64,000 bases of DNA, from assembly GCA_024508355.1 (NCBI GenBank), contig JAMZEJ010000004.1, forward strand, positions 62,001 through 126,000, in the 5' to 3' direction. The notes under the pieces are model-generated. The model worked only from the letters and a program-made list of their open reading frames with translations. It ran no database searches and was not told the DNA's origin. This stretch comes from Rhizosaccharibacter radicis (lineage in GTDB: Bacteria; Pseudomonadota; Alphaproteobacteria; Acetobacterales; Acetobacteraceae). Positions 21,366 to 30,531 of this stretch are shown piece after piece; position 1 is the stretch's first letter, and each line of letters begins with the position of its first letter. The position numbers and the translations under genes are program-made.

Positions 21366-22895
21366 TCAGGAAGCGGCGTCCACCGCGTCCAGCATGGCAC
21401 GGCCCGCGGCGGACCAGGGGACGGGCCGGAACTCGCGCTGGATGCGCTCCTGCCAGTCGGCCAGCCCCTGCCGGTCGGTGATGGCGTCGCGGATCACCCG
21501 CGTGGCGTCGCCGACGCTGTCCGGATCGAGATAGCGCGCCAGCGAACCGCCCGCTTCCGGGATGGACGTGGCCCGGGACGCGATGCAAGGCGTGCCGAAC
21601 GCCAGGCTCTCCGTCACCGGCAGTCCCCAGCCTTCGTAGAAGGACGGGAACACCGTGAACAGGCAGCTGCGGTACAGCCCGCGTAGCGTCGCGTCGTCCA
21701 CGTCCTGCATCAGCCTCAGCCGGCCGTCCAGGAAGCGGCTGTTGCGGATCTGGTCCATCAGGTCTGCGACGAGCCAGCCCGCACGCCCGACGAACACCAG
21801 GTCGGGCACGTCGGAGGCCGGCAACTCCTCCATCAGGCGGCGCCAGACACGGAACAACAGCAGGTGGTTCTTGCGCGCCTCGATGGTCGAGACGAACAGC
21901 ACGAACGGCCTCCGCGGGGACTCCGACCCGATGGCGCGCGGCGTCGCGGCGACCGTGTCGCCGCCCGCCGGGGCGCCGAAGCCACTTCCGACCGGCACGG
22001 GCCGGACCGCGCCCGGCAGCGGGATGCCGGCGCGTCCGCACCATCCTTCCACGTCCGACGCCGTGGCCCGGGAATTGGCGAACACGAAATCGGCCAGCGG
22101 CAGCACGCTGCCATACCAATGCCGGAAGATGCGGTTGATGCCGCGATCGCACCATTCCGGCCGCAGCACCGGGATGGCGTCGTGCATCAGCACCGCGAAC
22201 CGCAGCCCGTGCAGGCCCCGTGCGCGGGACACCAGGGCGGCGTAGTCCAGGGCGTTCCAGGGCGAACCCAGCACCGTGAGCACGTCGCCGGCCACCGCCA
22301 CGTCGGACAGGCGGCGGGGTGCTTCACCCGCCGGGCGCGCCGTGGCTCCATCACTGGCCGGATCACCGGCCGCCCCCGAGCGCCGTACCGCCCGGACACC
22401 GCGGCCGAGGCCGTTCATTCCCCTGCGGGCCTCCTGCCGGACGATCGACACGGCGATGCCGGACAGGGCGGCGGCGGCCTGCGTCTGCATCACCGCGAAC
22501 AGCAGTGCCGGACGTCGCACCCGCGCCGGCACGACTCCCAGCAGCCGGTCGAGCCTCCCCCGCCGGGCCGGTGCCCCGCCGTTCGTGACGCCCGGCCCCA
22601 CGGAACCCGACGGGGCCGCGGGCATCGCGGCCGCGACGGCCACCGGCGCCGCGCTGCCGAACAAGCGGTCGACCTCCGCCCAGCTCACCACCAGCAGATC
22701 GCGACCATCCGGGGCGTGGCGCACGAAACCGACCCGGTGCCGCATCGCCGGGTCGGACACCATGCCGCGCATGATCTCCAGCGCCAGCCGCTGGATGCCG
22801 CTGGGACGGGGGTTGTGGCGGACATGCTCGAACAGGTCCTCCACGTCGAACCAGATCGACGGAACGGGCTTCGACCCGTCGCGGGGCACGCTCAT
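21366..22895 (-). CDS. GT4-type glycosyltransferase (first of a paralogous pair by position)
   Basis: The 509-residue product has a GT-B fold. Its C-terminal half carries the GT4 blocks VSTIEARKNHLLLFRVWRRL, LVFVGRAGW and CLFTVFPSFYEGWGLPVTES, followed by E-rich nucleotide-sugar contacts (SIPEAGG). The N-terminus has an unusual module, IWFDVEDLFEHVRHN then SGIQRLALEI. A long Ala/Pro/Arg-rich linker lies around residues 110-210. The start ATG 22895 overlaps the stop of the upstream paralogue (ATGA). It is the last gene of the serS-linked train. The sugar and acceptor are unknown; export of a surface polysaccharide is a plausible role. Confidence 0.87.
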   Translation of the reverse strand: MSVPRDGSKPVPSIWFDVEDLFEHVRHNPRPSGIQRLALEIMRGMVSDPAMRHRVGFVRHAPDGRDLLVVSWAEVDRLFGSAAPVAVAAAMPAAPSGSVGPGVTNGGAPARRGRLDRLLGVVPARVRRPALLFAVMQTQAAAALSGIAVSIVRQEARRGMNGLGRGVRAVRRSGAAGDPASDGATARPAGEAPRRLSDVAVAGDVLTVLGSPWNALDYAALVSRARGLHGLRFAVLMHDAIPVLRPEWCDRGINRIFRHWYGSVLPLADFVFANSRATASDVEGWCGRAGIPLPGAVRPVPVGSGFGAPAGGDTVAATPRAIGSESPRRPFVLFVSTIEARKNHLLLFRVWRRLMEELPASDVPDLVFVGRAGWLVADLMDQIRNSRFLDGRLRLMQDVDDATLRGLYRSCLFTVFPSFYEGWGLPVTESLAFGTPCIASRATSIPEAGGSLARYLDPDSVGDATRVIRDAITDRQGLADWQERIQREFRPVPWSAAGRAMLDAVDAAS

Positions 22896-24355
22896 GCCAC
22901 CGCTCCCGCCTCGATCGCCGCCATCACCGCCTGCGCGGTGCGGCTCCACGGCACCGGCACGAACTCCCGCTGGACGCGCGCCGTCCAGGCCGCCAGATCG
23001 TTGGGGTCGGCCAGGGTGGTGCGCAGCAGCCGCACCAGCTCTTCCAGCTCGTCCGGATCGAAATATCGTGCCAACGCGCCGCCGGCTTCCGGAACGGAGG
23101 TGGTGCCCGACGCGAGACAAGGCTTACCGAGCATCAGGCTCTCGCTGACCGGTAGTCCCCAACCCTCGAACAGGGACGGGAACACGGTGAAGAGGCAGTC
23201 GCGATAAAGCCCGTGCAGCACCTCGTCGGAGGGGTCGGCCACGATGCGCAGCTTGCCTCCAAGGAAATCTGAGTTCTCGATCTGCTGCATCAGGTCGGAA
23301 ACGAGCCAGCCGATGCGCCCGGCGAACACCAGGGTCGGCACCTCCTCGCGCGGCATCTCGTCCAGCAGGCGACGCCAGGCCCGGAACAACAGGGAATGGT
23401 TCTTCCGGGCCTCGATGGTGGACACATAGAGCGCATAGCGCGTGCCTGGGGGCACCTCCGTCGCGGCCTTCGCCGGCGCCGCTCCCGTCGTCACCTCGAA
23501 GCCCGTGCCGATCGGGATCGCCAGCACCGGCCGCGCCGGCAGCCTCCGCTCGGCGAGGCAGCGCCGGACGTCGGCGGCCGTCGCCTCCGAGATCGCCAGA
23601 CACAGATCGAGCTCTGGGAGCACCCCGTCGATCCAATCGCCGAACGCCTCCACCAGGGTGTGGTGGCACCATTCCGGCCGGCGCAGCGGGATCAGGTCGT
23701 AGAACAGGATGGCGGTGCGGAGCCCGAGCTCCTCGCGCGCCGCACGCAACAGCTCTCCGTAGCGGCCGTTGCTCCAGGTCGCTCCGAACGAGAACAGCCA
23801 GTCCCCGGGGCACGCCAGCTGCTTCAACGCGCCGCCCACCGCCGGAACGCCCGGAAACGGAACGGCAGGCGCCGCCGGCATGGTGGCCGAACGCATGCCC
23901 AGCGCTCCCCGCAACTCTCCGAGCGATCGGATCGCGCCGGATTGCAGTGCCTTGAAGCGGTCGACGCGGCCGTGCGCTTCCGGCGGCAACCTGCTCCGCA
24001 CCCCTTTCGCGGCCGCCCGCGCAAGCCGCGACACCCGGCCGGGCCGACGCACTGCCGGAACAGGAGCACGACCCGCAGCAACCGCGGCAGACCGAAATCC
24101 GGTGCCTCCGCTGAGCCCGTCCAGCACGGCGGCCACCTCGTCCCACCCGACCGGCACGAAGGCGCGGCCCGAGCCGTCGATACGCAGGAAGCCGATCGCT
24201 GGTCCGTCCGGCTGATCCCGCAGCGCCCGATACAGTTCGCCGGCCAGCCGCTGGATGCCGCTCAGCCGGCTGTTGTGCTCGGCGTATTGGAACAGGTCCT
24301 CCACGTCGATCCAGATGGCGGGTCGCGGGGTGGCACCCTGCCCGGGCAGCGGCAT
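22892..24355 (-). CDS. GT4-type glycosyltransferase (paralogue linked to serS)
   Basis: The 487-residue product shares its whole architecture with the following gene. It has the N-terminal module IWIDVEDLFQYAEHN plus SGIQRLAGEL, a variable linker, then VSTIEARKNHSLLFRAWRRL, LVFAGRIGW and CLFTVFPSLFEGWGLPVSES. This points to tandem duplication. The ATG at 24355 overlaps the serS stop by one base (TGATG), and its own stop overlaps the next ATG. The long frame upstream lies inside serS and is spurious. The family is GT4-like and retaining; substrates cannot be inferred. Confidence 0.87.
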   Translation of the reverse strand: MPLPGQGATPRPAIWIDVEDLFQYAEHNSRLSGIQRLAGELYRALRDQPDGPAIGFLRIDGSGRAFVPVGWDEVAAVLDGLSGGTGFRSAAVAAGRAPVPAVRRPGRVSRLARAAAKGVRSRLPPEAHGRVDRFKALQSGAIRSLGELRGALGMRSATMPAAPAVPFPGVPAVGGALKQLACPGDWLFSFGATWSNGRYGELLRAAREELGLRTAILFYDLIPLRRPEWCHHTLVEAFGDWIDGVLPELDLCLAISEATAADVRRCLAERRLPARPVLAIPIGTGFEVTTGAAPAKAATEVPPGTRYALYVSTIEARKNHSLLFRAWRRLLDEMPREEVPTLVFAGRIGWLVSDLMQQIENSDFLGGKLRIVADPSDEVLHGLYRDCLFTVFPSLFEGWGLPVSESLMLGKPCLASGTTSVPEAGGALARYFDPDELEELVRLLRTTLADPNDLAAWTARVQREFVPVPWSRTAQAVMAAIEAGAVA

Positions 24356-25623
24356 CAGCCAACGATCTCCAGACCGCCCATGTAGGGCCGCAGCACAGCC
24401 GGAACGTCGATGCGGCCGTCGTCGCGCTGGAAGGTTTCCATCACCGCGATCAGGGTCCGGCCCACCGCCAGGCCCGAGCCGTTCAGAGTGTGCACGAACT
24501 CGGGCTGGCCCCCGGCGGTCCGGCGGAAGCGCGCGTTCATCCGCCGCGCCTGGAAGTCGCGCGTGTTGGAGCAGGAGCTGATCTCCCGCCAAGCCTTCTG
24601 ACCCGGCAGCCAGGCTTCCAGATCGAAGGTCCTGGCGGCACCGAAACCGGTGTCGCCGGCGCACAGGAGCACCCGGCGGAAGCTGATCTCGAGCCGCTCC
24701 AGCACGGTTTCCGCAGCCTGGGTCATCCGTTCGTGCTCGGCGTCGCTGTCTTCCGGCCGCACCACGGAAACCAGCTCCACCTTCTGGAACTGGTGCTGGC
24801 GCAGCATGCCGCGCGTGTCCCGCCCCGCCGCGCCGGCCTCGGACCGAAAGCACGCCGACAGGGCGGTGGCCCGCAACGGCAGGGAACTCTCGGGCAGGAT
24901 CTCGCCGGCGACGAGGCTGGTCAGCGGCACCTCGGCGGTGGGGATCAGCCATCGTCCATCCGTGGTCACGAAGGACTGGTCCGCGAACTTCGGCAGCTTG
25001 TCGGTGCCGTACATCGCCGCCTCGTTCACCAGCAGCGGCACCGCATGCTCGGTGTAGCCGTGCTCGTTCACCTGCAGGTCGAGCATGAACTGGCCGAGCG
25101 CGCGCTCGAGCCGCGCGAGTCCGCCCCGCAGCACCACGAAGCGGCTCCCGGAAAGCTTCGCGGCCCGCTCGAAATCCATCAGGCCGAGCGCCTCGCCCAG
25201 CTCGAAATGCTCCCGTGGCGCCGTGGCGGCGCAGCCGCGGCCGCGACGCTCGTGGACCACGACGTTGCCGCGCTCGTCCGCGCCCTCCGGCACAGCGTCG
25301 TCCAGCCGGTTGGGCAACTCGGCCAGCGCGCGCTGGATCGCGGCGTCGGCGACGGTGGCGCCGGCTTCTAGCGTTTCCATCTCGGTGCGCAGCGCCACGG
25401 CCTCGGTTTCCAGCGGCGCCGTATCCTGTCCCGCCCGCTTGCCCTGGCCGATCTCCCTGGCCAGGGCGTTCCGCCTCGCCTGGATCTCCTGGAGACGGCC
25501 GAGGGCACGGCGGCGTTCGCCGTCCCGCTCGATCAGGTCGGCCGAGACCGGTGCGAGCCCGCGGCGCGCCAGGGCGGCGTCGAAGGCGGCGGGGTCGGCG
25601 CGCAGGGCGCGGAGGTCATGCAT
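24355..25623 (-). CDS. serS: Seryl-tRNA synthetase
   Basis: SerRS charges tRNA-Ser. The 422-residue product starts [23 protein letters not shown] long N-terminal coiled coil spans about residues 30-105 ([24 protein letters not shown]) and contacts the tRNA variable arm. The class II catalytic domain has motif 2 around [22 protein letters not shown] and motif 3 near [11 protein letters not shown]. The ATG at 25623 lies 23 bases from the tatC stop. The upstream extension seen in the open frame is rejected. The gene is part of a continuous minus-strand train and overlaps a glycosyltransferase gene at its 3' end. Confidence 0.97.
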   Translation of the reverse strand: MHDLRALRADPAAFDAALARRGLAPVSADLIERDGERRRALGRLQEIQARRNALAREIGQGKRAGQDTAPLETEAVALRTEMETLEAGATVADAAIQRALAELPNRLDDAVPEGADERGNVVVHERRGRGCAATAPREHFELGEALGLMDFERAAKLSGSRFVVLRGGLARLERALGQFMLDLQVNEHGYTEHAVPLLVNEAAMYGTDKLPKFADQSFVTTDGRWLIPTAEVPLTSLVAGEILPESSLPLRATALSACFRSEAGAAGRDTRGMLRQHQFQKVELVSVVRPEDSDAEHERMTQAAETVLERLEISFRRVLLCAGDTGFGAARTFDLEAWLPGQKAWREISSCSNTRDFQARRMNARFRRTAGGQPEFVHTLNGSGLAVGRTLIAVMETFQRDDGRIDVPAVLRPYMGGLEIVG

Positions 25624-25646
25624 CGGGATACGCTCGAACAGGAGGA

Positions 25647-26444
25647 TCAGGCGGGATCGGGCACCGGCTTCGGTTCCACGAGCCGGGCGCTGAAGATCGA
25701 TATCTCGTAGAGCCCGATCAACGGTATCGCCAGCCCGGTCTGGGTGATGACGTCCGGGGGCGCCAGGATCGCCGCCACCACGAATGCCCCGACATACGCA
25801 TAGCGGCGGACTTTCCTCAAACCTCTTGAGGTTACGAGTCCGACCTTCGCGCACAATGTCAGCACCACCGGCAGTTCGAACGCGATCCCGAATGCCATGA
25901 TCAGCTTCATCACCAGCGCGAGGTACTCGCTCACCTTAGCCTGCAGCTCGATCTGCACGCCCTGCCCGGCCGGACCGTTCGTCTGAAAACTCAAGAAATA
26001 CTTCCAGGCCATTGGAAATATGAAATAATAGGCGAGCGCCGCACCCAACAGAAAGAGGATCGGGGTTGCGATCAGGAACGGCAGGAACGCGCGCTTCTCC
26101 GACCGGTACAATCCTGGTGCGACGAAGATCCAGACCTGGCTGGCAATCACGGGAAATGACAGAAAAGCAGCGCCGAAGAACGCGACCTTGATGTAGGTGA
26201 AGAACGCCTCGTAGAGCGCCGTGTAGATCAGATGAGGCTGCTCGCCCTTCTGGCGCATGATGTCCGCGAGCGGCTGCGCCAGGAAGAGGTAGATCTTCTG
26301 CGAGAAGTGGTAGCAGAGCAGGAACGTCACCAGGAACGACAGCACCGACCAGAGCAGCCGGCGCCGCAGCTCGACCAGATGCTCCAGCAACGGCATCGGC
26401 TGGTCGTTTATCGGGTCGCTTCGGGTGCTTTCGTCGCCGTCCAT
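25647..26444 (-). CDS. tatC: Twin-arginine translocase subunit TatC
   Basis: TatC is the receptor component of the Tat system, which exports folded proteins. The 265-residue product has six hydrophobic segments and the family block [15 protein letters not shown] at the N-terminus. [22 protein letters not shown] follows the second pair of helices. A later conserved glutamate lies in [12 protein letters not shown]. The ATG at 26444 with an upstream GAGAG is chosen; an in-frame TTG at 26450 would add two residues. It follows tatB by 32 bases. No tatA is present in the cluster. Confidence 0.96.
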   Translation of the reverse strand: MDGDESTRSDPINDQPMPLLEHLVELRRRLLWSVLSFLVTFLLCYHFSQKIYLFLAQPLADIMRQKGEQPHLIYTALYEAFFTYIKVAFFGAAFLSFPVIASQVWIFVAPGLYRSEKRAFLPFLIATPILFLLGAALAYYFIFPMAWKYFLSFQTNGPAGQGVQIELQAKVSEYLALVMKLIMAFGIAFELPVVLTLCAKVGLVTSRGLRKVRRYAYVGAFVVAAILAPPDVITQTGLAIPLIGLYEISIFSARLVEPKPVPDPA

Positions 26445-26476
26445 GAACAACTCTCAGATGATGCGCGGGGGACGGA

Positions 26477-27082
26477 TCATTGGCGCCAGGATGGCCGCCA
26501 TCCCTCGTCGCCCAGCGGGCGCACGGCGGTCGGCGGCAGGATGCGGGGGGCCGGCGGGCGTGCCCGTTCCGCGCGCAGGCGCTGGCCGACCGGAGGCGGC
26601 AGGATGCGAGGAACCGCATCGTCGGCGGCCACCTCGTCGGAGACGGAGGAGGAAAGGGCCGCCACCGCCGGGCCGTCCGCCGCAGCCGGGGCAACCGCGC
26701 TGGCCAGGGTCTCGGCCGCGTCCGGGTGCGGGGCCGGCACGATCTTGCTGGTGACGTCCAGGCCGCGCGGTCCTGCGGGCGGGTTCGCGGCGAGCGGATT
26801 CTCTCGGAACGTCGCCGCCAGGGAGCCGTCGCCGTCGATCGTCTTCAGGATCTTGTTGCGCACGTCCAGCGAGCGGAGCTGACGGAACTGGTCCCGCGCT
26901 TCGCCGAGATCCGCTTCACGCACCATCTCGTCGACATGGGACTGGAACTCGCCCGCGAGCCTGCGGCCCTTCTTGATGAGCCCGGTCACGGTGCGGATCG
27001 CCACCGGCATGTCCTTCGGCCCGATCACCAGCAGGGCGACGATCCCGATAAGCGCGAACTCGGACCAGGCGAAGTCGAACAT
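26477..27082 (-). CDS. tatB: Twin-arginine translocase subunit TatB
   Basis: TatB works with TatC in substrate recognition. The 201-residue product begins MFDFAWSEFALIGIVALLVIGPKDMP, with the single membrane helix, the hinge GPKDMP and a following amphipathic helix with IKKGRRLAGEFQSHVDEMV. The conserved glutamate at position 8 supports TatB. The C-terminal half is long, Pro/Ala-rich and variable, with two RILPP-type repeats. It lies 116 bases downstream of scpB, a space too short for tatA. Confidence 0.93.
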   Translation of the reverse strand: MFDFAWSEFALIGIVALLVIGPKDMPVAIRTVTGLIKKGRRLAGEFQSHVDEMVREADLGEARDQFRQLRSLDVRNKILKTIDGDGSLAATFRENPLAANPPAGPRGLDVTSKIVPAPHPDAAETLASAVAPAAADGPAVAALSSSVSDEVAADDAVPRILPPPVGQRLRAERARPPAPRILPPTAVRPLGDEGWRPSWRQ

Positions 27083-27198
27083 GATACCCGTGGGGGTTGC
27101 CGCAGCGGCGCCCCACCCGGGTCGCCGCCGGACGGAGGGCGGAGTCGGCTCCTACCACGCCGGGCCAGCGTTCGATACCGGCCCCGCGCCGGCCGGCC

Positions 27199-27858
27199 TC
27201 AACCTGGAAGCGCGTCGGCCGGAAGTGCTTCGACCGACCGCGGATCGTTGGCCGTCCCATCGTCCAGCACCGGAACCTCCACCAGCAGTTCCTCCCGCCG
27301 TGGCAACTCCCGGAGATCGCGCAGGCCGAAATGCTTCAGGAACGCCTGGCTGGTTCCCCACAGGGTCGGGCGCCCCGGCACCTCCTTGCGGCCCTTGGGC
27401 ACGATCAGGCCGCTTTCCAGCAGCGCGTCCAGGGTCTGCTGGCTCAACGACACGCCGCGAATGGTCTCGATGTCGGTGCGGGTGCAGGGCTGGTGATAGG
27501 CGACGATCGCCAGCGTCTCCATGGCGACGCGCGACAGCCGGCGCGGCCGCTGCAGCACCTTCGTCAACATCGGCGCCAGATCGGGGGCGGTGCGGAACTG
27601 CCAGCCGCCGGCCACCTCCACCAGACGGATCCCCCGGTCCCCGCACGCCTGCGCCAGCGATGCCAGCGCATCCCGCACCGCGCTCACGGCGTCCAGCGGC
27701 CCGGCATCCGGTCCCAGCAGCTTCTGGCCCAGCAGCAGTTCCACCAGCACCTGCTCGCTCACCGGCTCGGAGCTGGCGAACACGGCCGCTTCCACCAGCC
27801 GGCAGACGAGGGCGGCGGCTTCCCGCGCCTGCTCCTCCGCCGCCACGACACCCGTCAT
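27199..27858 (-). CDS. scpB: Segregation and condensation protein B
   Basis: ScpB is a winged-helix kleisin-binding subunit of the SMC complex that compacts and segregates chromosomes. The 219-residue product has the family core RLSRVAMETLAIVAYHQPCTRTDIETIRGV and the block RPTLWGTSQAFLKHFGL. Its ATG at 27858 overlaps the scpA stop by four bases, so ScpA and ScpB are translationally coupled. The C-terminus is a short acidic tail. It is followed by tatB, the typical alphaproteobacterial order apart from the missing tatA. Confidence 0.95.
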   Translation of the reverse strand: MTGVVAAEEQAREAAALVCRLVEAAVFASSEPVSEQVLVELLLGQKLLGPDAGPLDAVSAVRDALASLAQACGDRGIRLVEVAGGWQFRTAPDLAPMLTKVLQRPRRLSRVAMETLAIVAYHQPCTRTDIETIRGVSLSQQTLDALLESGLIVPKGRKEVPGRPTLWGTSQAFLKHFGLRDLRELPRREELLVEVPVLDDGTANDPRSVEALPADALPG

Positions 27859-28670
27859 TCCGCCGCCTCCAGCCGCATCACCTCGTCGGAACGGCGCAAC
27901 AGGATCGGCCCGAACTCCCAGTCCTGCCGCAATTCGAGCCGTCCGGTCCTGGCCATTTCCAACCCTGCCAACAACGTGCCGGCCAGGGCCGCCCGCTTCT
28001 GGTGGCCAGGACGTCCCTCGGGACGCTCCGCGTCCTGCGGCAGAAACTGGTCGAGGGACTGCCATCCGGGCGGAATCTCCCCCAGCAGCCGCGACAACCG
28101 CTCCAGCGCGTCCGCCACCGTCCAGAACCGCTCCGCGCGCGGATGATAGGCGCGCTTGCGAACCGCCCGCCGGCAAGCCGTCATGTAGCCGCTCAGCAAC
28201 TGTGCGAGGTCCACCGAAAGGCCGCTGCGATCGATCTCCCGCAGGTCCTCGGGCGCGCCGCGAGCGAAGACGTCTTGTCCGAGCAGGGGCCGGGCCGACA
28301 GCCAGGAGGCGGCGGCGCCCACCCGGGCGAGCTCCAGCAGCCGCGCCTGCAGCAGATCGGATGCTTCCTCGCCTTCCTCCTCCGTTTGGGGATCGGCGGG
28401 AAGCAACAGCCGCGATTTGAGCCAGGTCAGCCAGGCGGCCATCACCAGCCAGTCGGCGGCCAGTTCCAGCCGCACCCGCCGCGCCTCCGCCACCGCGGCG
28501 AGATACTGCTCCACCAGCGACAGCACGGAGATCCGCGCGAGATCCACCTTCTGTCCGCGCGCCATCTCCAGCAGCAGGTCGAGCGGCCCCTCGAAGCCGT
28601 CGAGCCGAAGCATCGGCGACTCCGGCACTGACGCGCCGATGGGCGCCGCTGGTTCGGGCATGGAATCCAT
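27855..28670 (-). CDS. scpA: Segregation and condensation protein A
   Basis: ScpA is the kleisin bridging the two SMC heads. The 271-residue product begins with a short variable lead, then LRLDGFEGPLDLLLEMARGQKVDLARIS, the hallmark of ScpA. Conserved helices ADWLVMAAWLTWLKSRLLLP follow. The C-terminal winged helix with LELRQDWEFGPILLR ends the chain. The ATG at 28670 overlaps the nagZ stop by one base (TGATG), and the stop overlaps scpB (ATGA). Confidence 0.95.
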   Translation of the reverse strand: MDSMPEPAAPIGASVPESPMLRLDGFEGPLDLLLEMARGQKVDLARISVLSLVEQYLAAVAEARRVRLELAADWLVMAAWLTWLKSRLLLPADPQTEEEGEEASDLLQARLLELARVGAAASWLSARPLLGQDVFARGAPEDLREIDRSGLSVDLAQLLSGYMTACRRAVRKRAYHPRAERFWTVADALERLSRLLGEIPPGWQSLDQFLPQDAERPEGRPGHQKRAALAGTLLAGLEMARTGRLELRQDWEFGPILLRRSDEVMRLEAAE

Positions 28671-29692
28671 CACACCGCCGGGGCGCCGGCCAGCAAACGC
28701 GTCCGTTCCGCCAGCATCCCGTCGAACCGCGAGCAGAGCCCCGGATACGACGCTGCCGCTTCCGCAGCCTGCGCGCGCGCCCGCGCCAGACGGTCCAGAC
28801 AAGCCTCGGTGGGAGGCCCGGACGCTTCCAACACCTCCGTCGTGTCGGACAACACGCCGGAACAATGCAGCGCGATGTCGCAGCCCGCGGCCAGCGCGGC
28901 CGCGGCGCGCGCACCGGGCGAGCCACTCAGGGCTTCCATCGCCAGATCGTCCGACACCAGCACGCCGTCGAAGCCGAGATCGCGACGGATCACCTCGCCG
29001 AGCACGACGGGCGACAAGGTGGCGGGACGCTCGGGATCGAGCCCGTCGAACCGGATATGGGCGGTCATCAGCCAAGGCAGTGGCGATACTGTCCGGAAAG
29101 GTCGCAGATCCGCCTCCTCCGGGGTGTCCAGCACCGGCAGCGACAGATGGCTGTCCACCGTCGCGGGGCCATGACCCGGAGCATGCTTGCCCACGGGCTG
29201 CACGCCGGCCGCGAGTAATCCTTCCGCCATCGCCCCGGCCAGCAGGGCGATCTCATCCGGATCCGTGGAAAAGGCACGATCGCCGACCACCTCGCTCGCC
29301 CCGGCGATCCGGCGGTCAAGCACCGGGGCGCACACCACCTCGAACCCGCCCCCCGCCGCCTCCAAGCCGATCAGCGCCCCGCTCAGGAAGGCAGCCCGCA
29401 CCGCGTCGGCCCGCGACCGCGACAGCAGCGCCCCGATGGCCGCCGCCGATGGGTGCGCGGCCCAATGCGGTGGGCGCAGACGGGCCACCCGGCCGCCTTC
29501 CTGATCCACCATCATCAGAACATCCGGAACCACGCTTCTGATCGATTCCACAAGATCAGCGAGTTGTCCCGGTGATTGGATGTTTCTCCTGAACAGGATG
29601 ACGCCCGATGGCTCGTGACGACGCAGCAGGACGGCTTCCTCGGCGGACAAGGAAGGACCCGTGATCCCGACGATAGCCGCACTGCGGGTCAT
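28670..29692 (-). CDS. nagZ: Beta-N-acetylhexosaminidase (NagZ)
   Basis: NagZ removes GlcNAc from anhydromuropeptides during peptidoglycan recycling in the cytosol. The 340-residue product is a GH3 single-domain enzyme. It has MMVDQEGGRVARL at 60-72, the His-containing loop KHAPGHG at 169-175 (usual form KHFPGHG), and the nucleophile D248 in VLVSDDLAMEAL. There is no signal peptide. The start ATG 29692 lies 2 bases after the SPOR-gene stop. The N-terminal extension in the open frame is not conserved. Confidence 0.95.
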   Translation of the reverse strand: MTRSAAIVGITGPSLSAEEAVLLRRHEPSGVILFRRNIQSPGQLADLVESIRSVVPDVLMMVDQEGGRVARLRPPHWAAHPSAAAIGALLSRSRADAVRAAFLSGALIGLEAAGGGFEVVCAPVLDRRIAGASEVVGDRAFSTDPDEIALLAGAMAEGLLAAGVQPVGKHAPGHGPATVDSHLSLPVLDTPEEADLRPFRTVSPLPWLMTAHIRFDGLDPERPATLSPVVLGEVIRRDLGFDGVLVSDDLAMEALSGSPGARAAAALAAGCDIALHCSGVLSDTTEVLEASGPPTEACLDRLARARAQAAEAAASYPGLCSRFDGMLAERTRLLAGAPAV

Positions 29693-29694
29693 GC

Positions 29695-30531
29695 TCAGAA
29701 GTCGGCCGGCGTGCAGGCTACGCCCCGCGCGCGCAATTGCTGGCAGAAAGCGTTCGCGGCCGCGATGCTCGGGAAGCCCGGGGTCCGCAGCCGGAAGAAG
29801 CTGTGGCCGTCGCGGGTGACGACGGTCACGTTGTGCGCCTTGTCGCCCAGCAGCTCGGGCACCTGCTTCTGCAGCCGGCTCCATTCGGCATCGGCCGCCT
29901 GTTGCGACCCCAGCGCAGCAAGCTGCACGGCGTAGCGTCCACCGAGCGCGGCCGCCGTTCCTTCCGCCGGTGCAGCGGCCGGCGCAGGCATTCGGGCCGG
30001 AGGTACGGGAGGCGGAACCGCGCCCGATGAGGCGGGCGCCGCGGCGGCCCGATCGGACGTCGAACCGTCCTCGCCCGCGCCGCTCGCGGACCTGTCATCC
30101 GCCGGCTCCGCAGGCGCGGGAGAAGATCCCGCTAAAGGCGCCGCGGGCGACGGCGCCTTGTCCTGGCCGGAGGGCTCGCCGCCCATCTCGGCCTTCAGCG
30201 CATCGAGGCGCGGCGCCTCGGGCCCCGGCGCCAGGGACTGGGCACCTCCCTCGAGCGGGCCGATCGCCTGGGGTCCCGACATCTGCATGCCGCCCGGGTT
30301 GACGGGCTTGACCCGCACCGGACCCGGCGGCGCCTGGATCACCGGGATGCCGTTCTGGTGGTGGCCGAGCAGCGACCATCCGCCGACCACCGCGATCAGC
30401 ACCGCCCCGATGCCGCCCGCGATCATCGCCAGCTGTCGGGTTCCGGCATCCATGCCGCCACCGCGCCGGGATACGCGCTCGTCCTCGTCATCCAGGGGGG
30501 GATCGAGATCGTCCTGATGCAACGGGCTCAC
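29695..30531 (-). CDS. SPOR domain membrane protein
   Basis: The 278-residue product is a bitopic inner-membrane protein. It has a charged cytosolic N-terminus, one membrane segment at about 33-54 (LAMIAGGIGAVLIAVVGGW), a long Pro/Ala/Ser-rich periplasmic linker and a C-terminal SPOR domain from about residue 198 (GGRYAVQLAALGSQQAADAE onward). SPOR domains bind denuded peptidoglycan at division sites. The start is a GTG overlapping the upstream gene's stop (GTGA). It sits between the ArgRS-like gene and nagZ, the usual place of this gene in alphaproteobacteria. Confidence 0.9.
   Translation of the reverse strand: MSPLHQDDLDPPLDDEDERVSRRGGGMDAGTRQLAMIAGGIGAVLIAVVGGWSLLGHHQNGIPVIQAPPGPVRVKPVNPGGMQMSGPQAIGPLEGGAQSLAPGPEAPRLDALKAEMGGEPSGQDKAPSPAAPLAGSSPAPAEPADDRSASGAGEDGSTSDRAAAAPASSGAVPPPVPPARMPAPAAAPAEGTAAALGGRYAVQLAALGSQQAADAEWSRLQKQVPELLGDKAHNVTVVTRDGHSFFRLRTPGFPSIAAANAFCQQLRARGVACTPADF

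Noticed and set aside
28926..29075. N-terminal extensions of scpA and scpB reaching into nagZ
   Set aside because: The real starts overlap the upstream stops exactly (TGATG and ATGA) and begin the conserved domains; the extensions are shadow sequence.
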